Source: Hyaloperonospora brassicae
Lineage: Eukaryota > Oomycota > Peronosporomycetes > Peronosporales > Peronosporaceae
Length of the DNA stretch: 64,000 nucleotides
Reading direction: 5' to 3'
NCBI GenBank assembly: GCA_947650285.1
Contig: CANTFL010000073.1
Span: 124,001-188,000, forward strand
Every line of letters begins with the position of its first letter. Within the stretch, counting starts at the first letter, position 1. Made by a program: the position numbers and the translations under genes. Positions 34,753 through 45,810 of this stretch are shown here, piece after piece. The notes beneath the pieces are model-generated. The model was not told the DNA's origin. It saw only the letters and a list, made by a program, of their open reading frames with translations, and ran no database searches.

Positions 34753-34772
34753 GTGCGAGGCGCCCTACTGGG
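34731..34772 (+). promoter_or_regulatory. candidate -1 ribosomal frameshift signal, element 1 gag-pol
   Basis: GGGAAAC at 34731-34737 sits in the gag phase as G-GGA-AAC, the classical X-XXY-YYZ form. A slip back by one base enters the pol frame, which is open from there. A 7-nt spacer is followed by a hairpin (34745-34772): GTAGG pairs with CCTAC, GCG with CGC, with a bulged T and outer pairs after a T-T mismatch. The gag stop TAG (34750-34752) lies inside the stem. The peptide read after the slip (SVGA-x-RPT) is shared with element 2. Confidence 0.7.
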
Positions 34773-35504
34773 GTTGAACTAAGTTCTGTCACATCTCTAC
34801 GAGATAAAGTGAAACAGGGCTTAGCCCCACTTAGCGCTGTGCCAGCCATCACAGAGCGTGGATACAAGCCTGGCTTGTTAGTCGCCGAGGCGACAGTAAA
34901 AGGCTTTGAGAAGCCGTGGTCGATTTTAATCGATTCAAGAGCATCATGTAACTATGCTCGACGTCGTTCCCTTGAGGGAAGTCAGCGATACGCTGAAGCG
35001 CTCAAATCGCACGAAGGTGATTCGATCACCGTTCGTTTAGCGACTATTAGTCGCGTCACGGTGCCTAAAGTTCCGTTGAACTTAGGTGTGAAGTTTTTGG
35101 ACTTTGACAGCATTGAACGTTGTCTCGTCCTCGATTTGGATTCGAGATATGATCTCATCCTGGGTATGGCTTGGCTTGAACGCCATGAGCCATGGATTGA
35201 TTGGAGGACTAAGACCTTAGGCGCCACGCGCAATGTTCCTAGCGAAGCTTTGGAGAGTCATGAACCCACCTTTGCTAGGCAACAAAAGCGCTATTGGCGC
35301 GGGCCATTGACGGAAGATGTCAATGTGCTGGACATTGGTATGTCAGAGTTATTTAACTCGAATGTCGATGACATAAATATTGAGCGGAGCTCTTCTAACG
35401 CGTTTGGAGAGAGTTATACTCCGTTGAGTGATACTCGTTGTGATACTGAGTCACTGCATGCGTCAAGCATGGTTGGCCTAGGGCCGAAACATCAAGAATG
35501 TAAT

Positions 35505-35880
35505 TCCTCTGATGTAAGTGCGGTGACACGTGAAAATACACAGAGTGAGGACGGCCGAGGTGGCACCTCACTGAATGTCGGTAATGACATTGATGGCGAG
35601 AAGCCAGAGTGTTCAGGGCTAGGCCCTAATGCTATAAGTGCGGTGGCACGTGAAAATTCACAGAGTGAGGACGGCCGAGGTGGCACCTCACTGAATGTCG
35701 GTAATGACATTGATGGCGAGAAGCCAGAGTGTTCAGGGCTAGGCCCTAATGCTATAAGTGCGGTGGCACGTGAAATGACACAGAGTGAGGGCGGCCGAGG
35801 TGGCACCTCACTGAATGTCGGTAATGACATTGTTGGCGAGAAGCCAGAGTGTTTAGGGCTAGGCCCGAATAATGTACGTG
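35505..35880 (+). repeat. three 120-bp in-frame tandem repeats in element 1 pol
   Basis: Lines up at exactly 120-bp period, encoding 40-aa units containing DGRGGTSLNVGNDI and GEKPECSGLGPN. Copies 1 and 2 nearly identical, copy 3 slightly diverged, a partial fourth beyond. Confidence 0.95.
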
Positions 35881-36034
35881 AAGTGGTACGTGTAAATCCA
35901 CTGGGTGAAGTGTTCGAGTTACATAACACTTCACCAGATGTCGCTCAAGATATGAGCTCTCGTATAAAGCGTGCTAAGATGAATAGCAACCACGGGGATT
36001 TGCTGTCCCGGCCTCTAAGAGGCGTAAGGTTTCT

Positions 36035-37205
36035 TTGAGGAAACAATCGAAGCGTAGGGTGGTGACTGTTAAGTGCCCAACGTTTAAGAAGTCACGAAGT
36101 GATAATAGTAATAATACACTGTATACACTTGTCAATGGATTGACTGGCCAGATCGATGGCAATATTAGTCTTGAGACTCTTCCATCCGTGGATAAAATCT
36201 TTGAGCTAGACGAAATGTCTGACGGCGAATTTAGCCAAGCCTTGCAGGCAGGAGAATTCTCCGAGTTAGTGGTCATTCGGCCTGATATTGAGTTGAACTC
36301 ATCCTCGTTATTGGACGAGTCTGTCCTTGAGGACACAAAGGCGGCATTGGATTTCCGTAGTGGATCTTCGATCCTTAAGGATCCTCTTGATCCGTTCTAT
36401 TCTTTGGTAGAGATTTCAGGACGTGGTGTGTCACAATTCGCCGTCCGTTTAACATCCCGATAGAGGTGTAAGTCATGAAATTGACTTGGATCCTGGAACT
36501 AAATACTGCGTTATACAGCAGTGGCCTGTACCGAAGGAACAGTGTGACGTCATTGACGACTTCTTTCGTGCAAAACACGCGGCAGGAATGGCACGTGAGA
36601 GCAAATCTCCCCATTCCACACAGACCTTCTGTGTCAAAAAGCCCAATGAGAAGTGGCGAATTGTTCATCCTTACAATAAGCTTAATGCTGCCACCATCCC
36701 GGCTCTGACACCATCCCTAGATTTTTTTAATCGAAAAACATGGTGGGATGTACAATGTAAAGTGCGCTCAGTTTAGTCGGCTGTTATTACCAATTGTTCA
36801 TGATAGGGAGCGATATTCCGCTGACAGCGGGCAGTACTCCGAGCGGTATGCTCTGGAAGTGGCTTGTTATGCTACAGAAGATATCAAGCGCCCGGCCACA
36901 TCCAATCTTCTTTCGACGCAATTGTTTTGACCACATCGAGGTTATACACAAACTACTTTGATAACATTCTTCTTCATATTCGTGCTATTAGCGGTCGGTC
37001 ATATGTGGATAATCACATCGACCATTTACGAGCGGTGCTCGAGTGCATGCGCACGAATAAGTTGTACGCCAACGCGTCTAAGTGCATCTTTAGTGCAGAA
37101 AAGATTCCCTTTTTAGGGTGCTTCATTAAAAAGCGAGAACTTAGAGCGGATCCCGCAAAGTTGAAATCCATAGTTGATTGGCTGGCTCCTAAGAATCAAA
37201 AGTAA
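36035..37205 (+). pseudogene. pol: element 1 reverse transcriptase remnant
   Basis: RT fragments in shifting frames: YCVIQQWPVPKEQCDVIDDF and WRIVHPYNKLNAATIP (fingers), a missing or rearranged palm segment (about 36720-36930), then YFDNILLH, where the catalytic YxDD has become YFDN, and the connection region (NKLYANASKCIF). Stops at 37203-37205 and beyond. Not functional. Confidence 0.88.
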
Positions 37206-37380
37206 TTACGTATGTGGTTTGGCTTAGCCAATTACTTACACAAGTGTAGGGCGAATTACGCAGACATGGCTCGGTCATTATCCAATCCCCTTAAAAAGAT
37301 GTGGAGTAGTGCTGGATTAGCAGCGAGCATGATGCTTTTCATGCAGTAAAGATAGTATCTTCCATGCACCAATCTTTGCT

Positions 37381-39600
37381 TTGCCCGATCCCGATCGGTC
37401 TTTCAGTGACGTCTGTGACGCATCTGACTTTGCCATAGGCAGTGATCTGTTACAAACAGATGATTATGGGCGGGAACGCGTTATTGCGTTTGAGTCCCGA
37501 CAGCTAAAAGCTGCGGAGAAGAACTTTCCTGTTCATGACAAAGAGCTACTTGCAATGAAGTATGCTCTCGTCAAATTCAGAGTTCATCTTCTTGGCTCTA
37601 AGCCGTTTGTGATCTATACAGATCATGAGTCACTACGCACTGCGACCCAGTCGCCTCACCTCTCTCAGAGAATGGCTCGTTGGCTTTCCTTCTTTGCCGA
37701 GTACAACTTCGAGGTGAAGTATAAGCCAGGCAAGCAAAATGCTTTGGCGGATGCGTTGTCACGCAGGCCTGAATATGAGCTTGCTCATGTTACGACTCTG
37801 TCGTCACCGGTCACTGACCTAATCCGCACGGCATATGTCAAGGATGAACATTGTGTAGCCCTGCTACGTGCTCTAGGGAGCGAGGAGTTTAAAGACTCGG
37901 ACATAAAATTGTCGGCACGGTTACGTGCGAGGTTACATCGATATTCCATCGATCAAGGCCTGTTGTGCTATAGCACGGATGTGGAGGATACCCCTCGCAT
38001 CGTTGTCCCTCATGATGAGGAGTTGAAGTATCGGATCCTCTATGAGGCACATGATACTGCGTTGAGTGGTCATCTCGGTCGTGAAAAGACCTACGGCTCT
38101 GTGAGCCAATTCTATTGGTGGCCCAAACTATACAAATGGGTGAGCACCTATGTACGTACGTGTGAAACGTGTCAACGGGTGAAACCCTCACCACATGCGG
38201 CAGCGCCGCTGGCTAGTTTGCCTATACCCAAAGGGTGTTGGGAGTCCATCAGTATGGACTTCCTGTTCGGTTTACCGAAGGATTCGTATGGAAATACGGG
38301 TATTGTGGTCTTTGTTGACCGTTTGAGCAAGATGGCTCATTTAGCGGCGGTGCCAGACACCATTGATGGTGAAGGTACAGCTACGCTGTTTATCGATCGC
38401 GTGTTTCGACAACACGGTCTGCCGTTGGCAATTGTCTCTGATAGAGATCCTCGCTTCACTGGGAAGTTTTGGAATTCCATCTTCAAGGTGCTCGGCACAC
38501 GTTTGGACATGTCCACAGCGGATCATCCGCAGACCGGTGGTCAAACGGAGCGCGTTAATCGTGTCATTGGTGACATCTTGCGCAGTGTTTGCGCTGAAAC
38601 ACTTAAGCGTTGGATCTCGATGCTCCCTGTCGTTGAGTTTGCGTTGTATAACGCTGTGCATGCCTCCACCGGCTATACCCCGTTCTACGTGAACGGTCTC
38701 ACACACCCTCGCGTTCCGTTAACGCTACCACTACGTGGTTCAGGGCTTGGTGGGGGAGGAGTTGCCGATCGGCTTGCTGATATCAGCCCTGCTACTGTTC
38801 AAAAACAGGTAAGCTAGTTTCTCGCAACGCGATTGAATGTCCTACGACATGTGCGTGACGCACTGGCTGATAGCCAAGATAAGCAGAAGGAACAAGCAGA
38901 TGCCAAAGGCAGAGGTTGTATTGAACGTTATAAGGTCGGAGACCAAGTTCTACTCAATGCTAAAAACCTACCTACAAATGTAGTATCCGCCGTCTTCAAG
39001 ACGAAGTTGCGCCCGCGCTTCATTGGACCCTTTACGGTTGTCGCCAAGAAGGGACTTGCGTATACGCTCAACCTTCCGCGCAAACTGCGCACACACCCCG
39101 TGTTCTACGTTGGCATGCTTAAGCCGTATCGGGATCCGTCCAACGTGAACTTGGAGGCGCTTGCGCCGGGTAGGTTGGCTTTGCCATCGGTTGCTGAATC
39201 CGTATCAGGAGGTCAAGCTGAGCCTCCATCCGGGCTTGGCCCAACTCCAACGCCCGAACACGGGCTCGCATTGCGTCGAACGCACTCTGGGTCTGACCCA
39301 ACGTCTCACGGAGACCACTCAGCTCGAGAAGCACCTTCTCGTGCTCCTCCTTCGGTATACCGACCACCTCCGACGCTGCTCGATGAGCAAGGGAACCGCC
39401 AGTTCCATGTGGAACGACTCCTGAAACGACGTCGTCGTCAGGGTCAATACCAGTATCTGGTAAAGTGGCGAGGGTACCCGGAGTCGGAGAACTCGTGGGA
39501 ATTTGAGGTACCCCTTCGGCAGGATTGCCCGTACGCCGTTGATGTTTTTGAACATCGTGGCAGGGGTCATCCTTCGACCGATATCGCTTCCCACCAATAG
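37381..39600 (+). pseudogene. pol: element 1 RNase H, integrase and chromodomain
   Basis: One frame interrupted only by a TAG at 38815-38817. RNase H: VCDASDFAIG, DKELLAMKYAL, YTDHESL. Integrase zinc finger H-H-C-C (ending RTCETCQRVK) and catalytic D, D, E in SMDFLFGLPKD, VSDRDPRF and GGQTERVNR. After the nonsense codon come the C-terminal integrase domain (FIGPFTVVAKKGLAYTLNLP) and a chromodomain (FHVERLL, YLVKWRGYPESENSWE), which in chromoviruses directs insertion to marked chromatin. The last 482 bp overlap the antisense ORF. Confidence 0.9.
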
Positions 39601-40420
39601 TGGTGGAAGCAGGTGGGTCGTTTGGTTCCGCTTGACCAACTCCCACTTCCATCGGCACAGCCGGAGCATAGCTTTTGCGAAATCGCAATTGGCCTCTGGC
39701 CTTAAGCTTGGCATAGTCATACCGAAGCTTTCGTTCGAGACGAACATCTGCCACATTGGCACTTGCTCTGAGAGCTAGCATGCTGCTGAGGTGACGTTTC
39801 CGGTGCACCCAGCGCACAAAAGTGTTGTCCTCCTCCTCCGGAGATTCGCCTGCGAATAAGAGGATGGGTATACCCCTCATCGGTGGCACAGGTGCACCCC
39901 GTGCTTGCGTGTCAAGTCGCAACTTGTATTGACTTAGAGTCGTCAAGTGGGGTTGCAGGTACCTCTCACGAAGTGCCTGTCGGCTCGCCACTTCATCAGA
40001 AGATGTAGGCTCAGCGCCAATGGCCCACGTTGCCAGGGAACGACCTGTAGTTTGGCGTATACGCTCTTCCACATTGAGTGGCGTAAACTGATAGCCACGA
40101 CGACCCTCAAGGTCTGCAGCAAGCTGCATACGGCGCTGAGCGCTCTCCTCTTGTTGGATTACCAACTCTTGTTGCTCATCGAGCGGGTTGGTGATGATGT
40201 GTTCACCTGCATCTGTTGCATGATGCTGCGTTTCTAACGCGGTGGTCTCACTACGCTCGGCAAATGGGTTTGGTGCAGTATGAGGCGATGCCTCTTGCAA
40301 TGGTGAGTTGGACATTGTCCGTTCTTCACCACGGACATCGGTATCACTACCATAGTCCTCCTCCACATTAATTCCGAGGTAAGAAGAGAGAGTCGGGGAC
40401 TCGTTAGGTGGCGATGACAT
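39119..40420 (-). CDS. antisense ORF of element 1 (433 aa, unknown)
   Basis: Intact minus-strand frame opposite to pol. It starts at ATG 40420 (108 bp inside the 3' LTR); the frame extends 15 codons further upstream. N-terminus Ser/Pro-rich and acidic (MSSPPNESPTLSSYLGINVE), a charged middle with many Arg/Lys (RWVHRKRHLSSMLALR), a Pro-rich linker and a heptad-like C-terminal helix (LLELSGLRETLGQTQSAFDA). Only the last 482 bp overlap pol (chromodomain end); the other 820 bp are unique, so it is not a shadow of pol. No known domain. Element 2 has an ORF of similar size, position and layout. Plant Tat-lineage Gypsy elements (Grande, Retand) are known to carry antisense ORFs here. Confidence 0.6.
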   Translation of the reverse strand: MSSPPNESPTLSSYLGINVEEDYGSDTDVRGEERTMSNSPLQEASPHTAPNPFAERSETTALETQHHATDAGEHIITNPLDEQQELVIQQEESAQRRMQLAADLEGRRGYQFTPLNVEERIRQTTGRSLATWAIGAEPTSSDEVASRQALRERYLQPHLTTLSQYKLRLDTQARGAPVPPMRGIPILLFAGESPEEEDNTFVRWVHRKRHLSSMLALRASANVADVRLERKLRYDYAKLKARGQLRFRKSYAPAVPMEVGVGQAEPNDPPASTTIGGKRYRSKDDPCHDVQKHQRRTGNPAEGVPQIPTSSPTPGTLATLPDTGIDPDDDVVSGVVPHGTGGSLAHRAASEVVGIPKEEHEKVLLELSGLRETLGQTQSAFDAMRARVRALELGQARMEAQLDLLIRIQQPMAKPTYPAQAPPSSRWTDPDTA

Positions 40421-40515
40421 GGTGTTTCGTGCTTTGCAAACCGTGAGGTTAGAGCGCACACACACCGTCCTCTTCGAGGAAAAGTTCGATTGACGTTTTG
40501 TGGTAACGTCAGTCT

Positions 40516-40527
40516 GGTGGGGGAGGG
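40516..40527 (+). other. polypurine tract of element 1
   Basis: GGTGGGGGAGGG directly before the 3' LTR, the expected plus-strand primer position. Confidence 0.8.
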
Positions 40528-41104
40528 TGTAACGGGGTTACACGTCGGCTGGTAGCCGACTATAGGTGTGGTGCACACACGAGAGGGGGGTATCCTATAA
40601 GGTAATATTAGAACACAGTGAGCGTATCAATTGTTGAAGACTGGTGTCTGTCATCAATTGATTGCAAGATCTTTTAAGAGGTTATTTAGGGCAGGTTAAA
40701 TACGTTGTTCTAAGGTGTTCTTTTAGTTTAAATGAAGAAATAAAATTCAGTCCCCATTTTGATCAACATAAGACACGTGCCTTACGAGGCGTCTTTCATC
40801 GGGAGGACAGAAGCAACGCCTGTAAAGGTAGCTTGTCCTCGAGCACTCTGTGCTGTGATTCATTTGAATCGTTTGGTCCCTCTGGAACGGGGACCGTAAG
40901 CTCTCTGAGCTGTGGACTCTCTGAGTCGGGTTCTCTGAACCACCCTTTAAGCTCTCTGAGCTGTTGACTCTCTGAGTCGGGTTCTCGGAACCACCCTTTA
41001 AGCTCTCTGAGCTGTTGACTCTCTGAGTCGGGTTCTTTGAACCGAAGTTGCTCATTGAGCGTAAAGTCTTCCTCTGACTTAAGGAGCTGTGTAGCTCCGC
41101 TACA
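40528..41104 (+). repeat. 3' LTR of element 1
   Basis: 577 bp, same ends as the 5' LTR, one G shorter in a G run and about 8 substitutions. It keeps the three 51-bp units. Confidence 0.95.
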
Positions 41105-41109
41105 GTTGA

Positions 41110-43260
41110 CGAGATTTATTGCATCATAACAATCCAAGTCCAACGATCGTGAGACAATGGGTATAATTTTGGGATACGACGGTTGTACGTTGATGTATGA
41201 GTGAATACATCAACTATAAGTATATTGATTAGGTTAATTTCATTCAAGAGAGATCAAGAATGGATATATTATCCAGTGATTTAGCAGTTGAAGATGTAAT
41301 GTGGACATCGATCTACATCATGAAGACGAATATAAGCCACTAGACTTTCGATGGAATTACGGTAGCGTACAATTATCACTTTAATTTTAAATCTCAAAAA
41401 TGATAGTTATGTACCGTGTCGCTTAATTGAACACCACTCGTTGAAGTGTGTTTTGATCCTCAACATTTTATCTTTTTCGTATGAAATCAGCTGTGATGTC
41501 TTTAAAGGATGAAAACTTGCATTTTACAACTACCGAGTGACAATGGGCATATTGTTTTTAATCGGAAAAGGAATCTATAAATTTTAAAATCTTAAATTCA
41601 GTGGAAGTAGCGTAACTTGACGTCGAAAGCTGATCTGGATACAGGTCGGTCAAGATGTTTGGGTATATACCGAATATAATGGTAGCCGTTCGATAATGGC
41701 ACTTAGGCTGGACACAGAACGTACGTTTGCCACATGACCTAAGACACGACATTTAAAATCATAAAAATTGATTGGAATGTATACCAAGATTCGATATATC
41801 CTTTTAATAACTATTCTAGAAAGAAGGATATTCAGATTGTTGTAATGTGTAGAGTATAAGATTGGTTTTGCAAAACGAATAATTACAATTTCACTATTTT
41901 AGGAACGAGAAGAATACCTTCTTTCCGAGCAATAGGAATTTGCTTTCGCGAAGGATGAGGGTACGCGATAAAAGACAAGAAGAGTTGAAACCATGGAAAG
42001 TCTGACTAAAGCTATCAATATATTTTGCAAATTGCATCGATCAGCGATTGGACGTTAATTTAATTTCTAGAGAGCCAATATCGACAAGACCGATCGAGAT
42101 AGTCCATGAAATCGCCACATTGGTAGGAAGCATTACAGAAACGAATAAGTGGGAGCAGTTTAGTGGGACTAACCCCGTATCTTTCAATCTTGTCGTGTAA
42201 CAAGATAAATATAAATGACCTTACAGATATTTATAGGTCCTAAGTGGTCAGATGACCATGTCGAGTGGGTGCATTACCATATAAAGTGGGAATAGACTCT
42301 ACGAAAGGACATTGACCAACCTCATAAATAAATAACTCACGCGAGATTTTTATTACCTTTCATGCAACTATCGCCTAAGTAAATCTTTCAATCCAAGGAA
42401 ATCTAAAAATAATTAAAGTCTGTTACGAAGATCCCAAATTACTCAGCATACCATGTACTAAGTGAGCACAAGGTTAGCCGATAACAATGATCAGAATACG
42501 CGTTCGGAGTTCGGCAATTTCACTTATATGGAAGGTCGCTGTTTGCATCAGATCTAAACGAAATGTTAAAACACACTGACCATGCGTCCTTCGTTAAAGA
42601 CTTTAACCATTTATACCTGTAGCAACGAATGGCGACGTAGTGTGGTGGAGCGGTGTTTGCTAAATGGCTAATGTGATGACACTTCTTGACCGGCATTTAG
42701 ACAACCGAAGATCGGAGGGGGTTCTCCGTTATCAATATTGATTCTTTTCTCACCTTGTGTACCCTTCGGTTGGTCGGGCTGCACTCTTCTCAAGGACTCG
42801 TGTCGATGCTATACTTGGCCGTGTTTGGGACGGGAGTGGTCCCGTGATAATTTACACACGATTACAGATCACATACAGGTATTTAATATTAGCTACCTAG
42901 ATCTCCTCGGTATAGTAGCTAGTAAGATCTGTGGTAATACAGTCTCAACGTCACAACACAACATTTGCCGAGCTAGTCGGCGCAGTTAGGCTTGTACGCC
43001 AGGTCAATTCCCTTTGAGGCTTCCCCCTTCGGGTTCAGTTGTGGCTCTCGCCTAGCTTAGTACCTCCAACCACTCACAATTCTCTACCGCAGAGTGCCTG
43101 AGCTCAGCATCTTCCGTTCCTTCAAACTGTAAACTCGCACCAATGGGTAGACTCCGACGTTTTCACGATTTTACAGTTAACTGGGCGCAGTATAAGCTCG
43201 ACTAAAAGACTTACGATGCCCTTGGTGTGAGACCCACAGGCTTGTCACTCGACTAGTCTT
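41110..43260. other. AT-rich, gene-free stretch
   Basis: Nothing recognised beyond short chance frames. Confidence 0.6.
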
Positions 43261-43269
43261 TAGACAGCG

Positions 43270-43445
43270 TCGTCTATTAAGTCACTGTCTCGCCTTTCGA
43301 GAGTCGTAGGCGAGACAGTCTATTGGGTCACCGGCTCGCCGTGCGACAAGTTTTTAAAGCGGTACCATCTATTGTACAACCGGCTCGACGTGCGACGAAA
43401 AATAAACAATATTGCCTACTCGATCACCGATTCGCCGTGCGACGG
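43270..43445. repeat. degenerate repeats of about 48 bp, 4 copies
   Basis: Copies starting near 43272, 43318, 43367 and 43412 share CTATT...TCAC.GGCTCGCCGTGCGAC with diverged spacers. Confidence 0.7.
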
Positions 43446-43735
43446 GGCTAATCTTTTGATGGAAGCCAGTAGCCCCCCGACCGTCTTAACGCTTGGCGCT
43501 TCCAATCGAAACCTCGACAAGTTATGCTCTTCGAGGCTCGACATTAGGCATAATCCAGCCCACGCAGGGACTTACTCCAAAAGTGTACACATATCTTCGA
43601 CCTGGAAAATTCTGCTGTGATTTGATTGTTTCATATTCTCCCCCTGCTCGCAAATGGCTTTTGAGTGGTTCTCATTCACCCCTTCGTAGTTGTATACGGA
43701 TACCTCGTGGGATGTTCCAGCCATCATCTTGCTTT

Positions 43736-43845
43736 TTGTCGAGTCTTTCCTCGTCGAGTCTTTCCTCGTCTAGTCTTCTCTCATCGAGACTTCTTATGTC
43801 TTGTATTTGCTCGTCAAGTCTTGTCTTGTCGAGTATGGATTAGAT
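43736..43845. repeat. TCGTCGAGTCTT-type minisatellite, degenerate
   Basis: Imperfect repetition of GTCGAGTCTTTCCTC-like units of about 10-15 bp. The Ser/Leu-rich frame through it is a by-product. Confidence 0.75.
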
Positions 43846-44399
43846 GACTTTGACGAGCCCCAGTTTATCTCGCCGGGTTCAACCCTCCTATATTCAACTC
43901 AGGAGTGAGAATACCACATTCGTATATTTCCTACAATACGTCTGAACTATATTGTCTTGTTTGATATGAAATTCTTGATCTGTTTGAAGTACTGACCACT
44001 TAGGCCGTCTAGCTGGCTTGATCACCCTGGATTTTGTGCTGCGCCGCGATCGATCGAAATTGTATTGATTTTTTTAAGAGTCCTGAACGCACCTCGCCAA
44101 ACAATCCAGGTGCTACTTTTGTACAAGCGAACGACTGAACCATTTATTTCGTCGGGATGTAAAGGGGATTGACCGGAAGAGACGATGCGTGTTTTTGAAG
44201 TTATTTGGGCTCTGTTTAATGTTAGACAACCGTCTCACAAAATATACGACCTAGTTTGTATAAGCTCAGGGAACCTGCCCCGAGTCGTTTAAAAAGTTAG
44301 TCTGTCTGTTGTACATCTTAGGCTCCTTGATAAATCCCCTGGATCAGACTGAATCCCTCTTAGATTAAATTCCCTCTTTGTTCAGATCTTCTTTTAGAA

Positions 44400-45810
44400 C
44401 GGATCACTATTGGATCGAGCCCCTCTTGGTTCATACAACTTCCAGATTAAATCTGATTGTCGTGATTCATCCATCCAAAGTTTGTACCTAATCCAGGTGC
44501 CAGCGCAAGACTTTTGTAGTACATTCCTTACATCATTGTCAATCCAATTACCCACAGTAGCAGTAGTTTGGATGGAGTACAACTACCAAACGTACATGAC
44601 TTCTTTTCCGTTCTTGAACAAACCGTTCCGTACCAATGATCTAAAAAACGTATTCGCCGTTGGTCGAGAACTTACCCTGACCTCGGCGTTGCGATATTAC
44701 TTTCCTGAGACCTCGATTTTGTTGTATGTGTGGCATATTGAGCAGAAAGTCACCAAGAATTGAAAGGGCATTCTTCTCAGCGATCATGAACAGTTTATTA
44801 AAGACTGGGTGCAGGCACGAAGTTTTTCTCGCAATTTTAATCAAACTAGTGATTCATCTCGCTGATACTCATTTTTCAGATCGTGCATGCAGAGACAGAA
44901 ACTCTTCTTGAAGAGCTCTGGTCCAGTACTACAGCCGCTAATAAACATACCAGGAAGCGCTCAAATACCCGGACGACACTTGAATCTATCCTCACAAGGA
45001 AAGATCTGTTGCAGCATGGACCAACAACGTTACTCACTTTGGGTATGCCGTTACTTTACGTGGTGAAAGCGCTCAAATCCGGCTGAAAACGCACGTGGGC
45101 AGGAGCATGCTTGACTGGTTGCAATGCTGCAAGAGGATCAAGGGGCCGTTAATAGGTTTCCTGACGGATTACCATGCAAAACGAGCGAGCGATCAAATGC
45201 ATACCCCTCTGTTTGCCTACCCTTCCCCGAAGACGGACATCTTTTAGAACGTCACAAAAAGCGTTTCAAATTTTGCTTTGAGCAAAGTCAACGAGGAGGC
45301 AAGTCAAATATGTGATGAAGGTGGCAAGTTTAACATCTTCTTTTGACATTTAGACAAGCTGGCAGCTGGAATTATCGCGCAGACCGGTCCAATCGGATGA
45401 AAAGCAATGCTCCCGTGCCTGAAAGAAGGTCAGGGGTATGCCATGTCAGCACCGTCTCAGGCATTTGATCACTGAGGATAAGCGATTATGCTTGAGCGAC
45501 TATATCCCCAATGGCAGATTGTGGAACGTATTCCTCTTTGTCTTGATGCTTTTGAGAATCCTGAAGATCATTTTCCTGTTGTGATGAAACAATTAACCAA
45601 AAATGTGGCTAAGTTACCGGATCAATAACAGAGAGCAACTATTAAGCATCTCCACCATCTTTCCCAACTGTTACCCTGTCCGATTAAGGAACGAGAAGCT
45701 GTGAGGACAAAGGGCCACCCAAGCACCTCGACAAAAATAAATTTGTCTGGATTTGAATACGTGGAAAAATCGCAGAAGCGGAGGAAAGCGGAGAAATGAA
45801 GGGCATGTGG
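44400..45810 (+). pseudogene. mutator-like (MULE) transposase relic
   Basis: Fragments in several frames follow the order of a MULE transposase. RELTLTSALRYYFPETSILL and LYVWHIEQKVTKN resemble the TDRELALMNAL...FP and WHI..NV blocks. Next come KGILLSDHEQFIKDWVQAR, a segment like the S...LK.YL..S.GDL region near 45080-45200, and a C-terminal REAVRTKGHPS and SGFEYVEKSQKRRK block near 45690-45790. Interrupted by many stops and shifts; the catalytic triad cannot be assessed. No terminal inverted repeats found. An old DNA-transposon remnant, identified by block resemblance only. Confidence 0.55.

Larger units (their letters stand above)
34731..36038 (+). pseudogene. pol: element 1 pol: protease and PR-RT linker
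   Basis: Open from the frameshift site. The retropepsin active site reads ILIDSRASCNYARR, with Arg in place of the invariant Gly of D-S/T-G, so the protease is probably dead; DLILGMAWLERH (the second conserved block) is present. The linker to RT is acidic and contains three 40-residue repeats (120-bp units, about 35505-35880). The frame then shifts at about 36010-36035. Confidence 0.8.
33082..41104 (+). mobile_element. Ty3/Gypsy chromodomain LTR retrotransposon (element 1), decayed
   Basis: 8,023 bp, LTR to LTR, with target duplications GTTGA (33077-33081 and 41105-41109). Order: LTR, PBS, gag, PR, decayed RT, RNase H, integrase, chromodomain, then an antisense ORF, polypurine tract and LTR. 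The LTRs (578 and 577 bp) differ at about 8 positions plus one indel, so this insertion is older than element 2. The gag-pol break shows a -1 frameshift signal. Reverse transcriptase is deleted and mutated, so the copy cannot move on its own, while integrase and the antisense ORF remain largely open. Confidence 0.95.

Noticed and set aside
35505..35880. Regular 120-bp repeats, superficially array-like
   Set aside because: Units are contiguous coding repeats without unique spacers, in a eukaryotic retrotransposon; not CRISPR.
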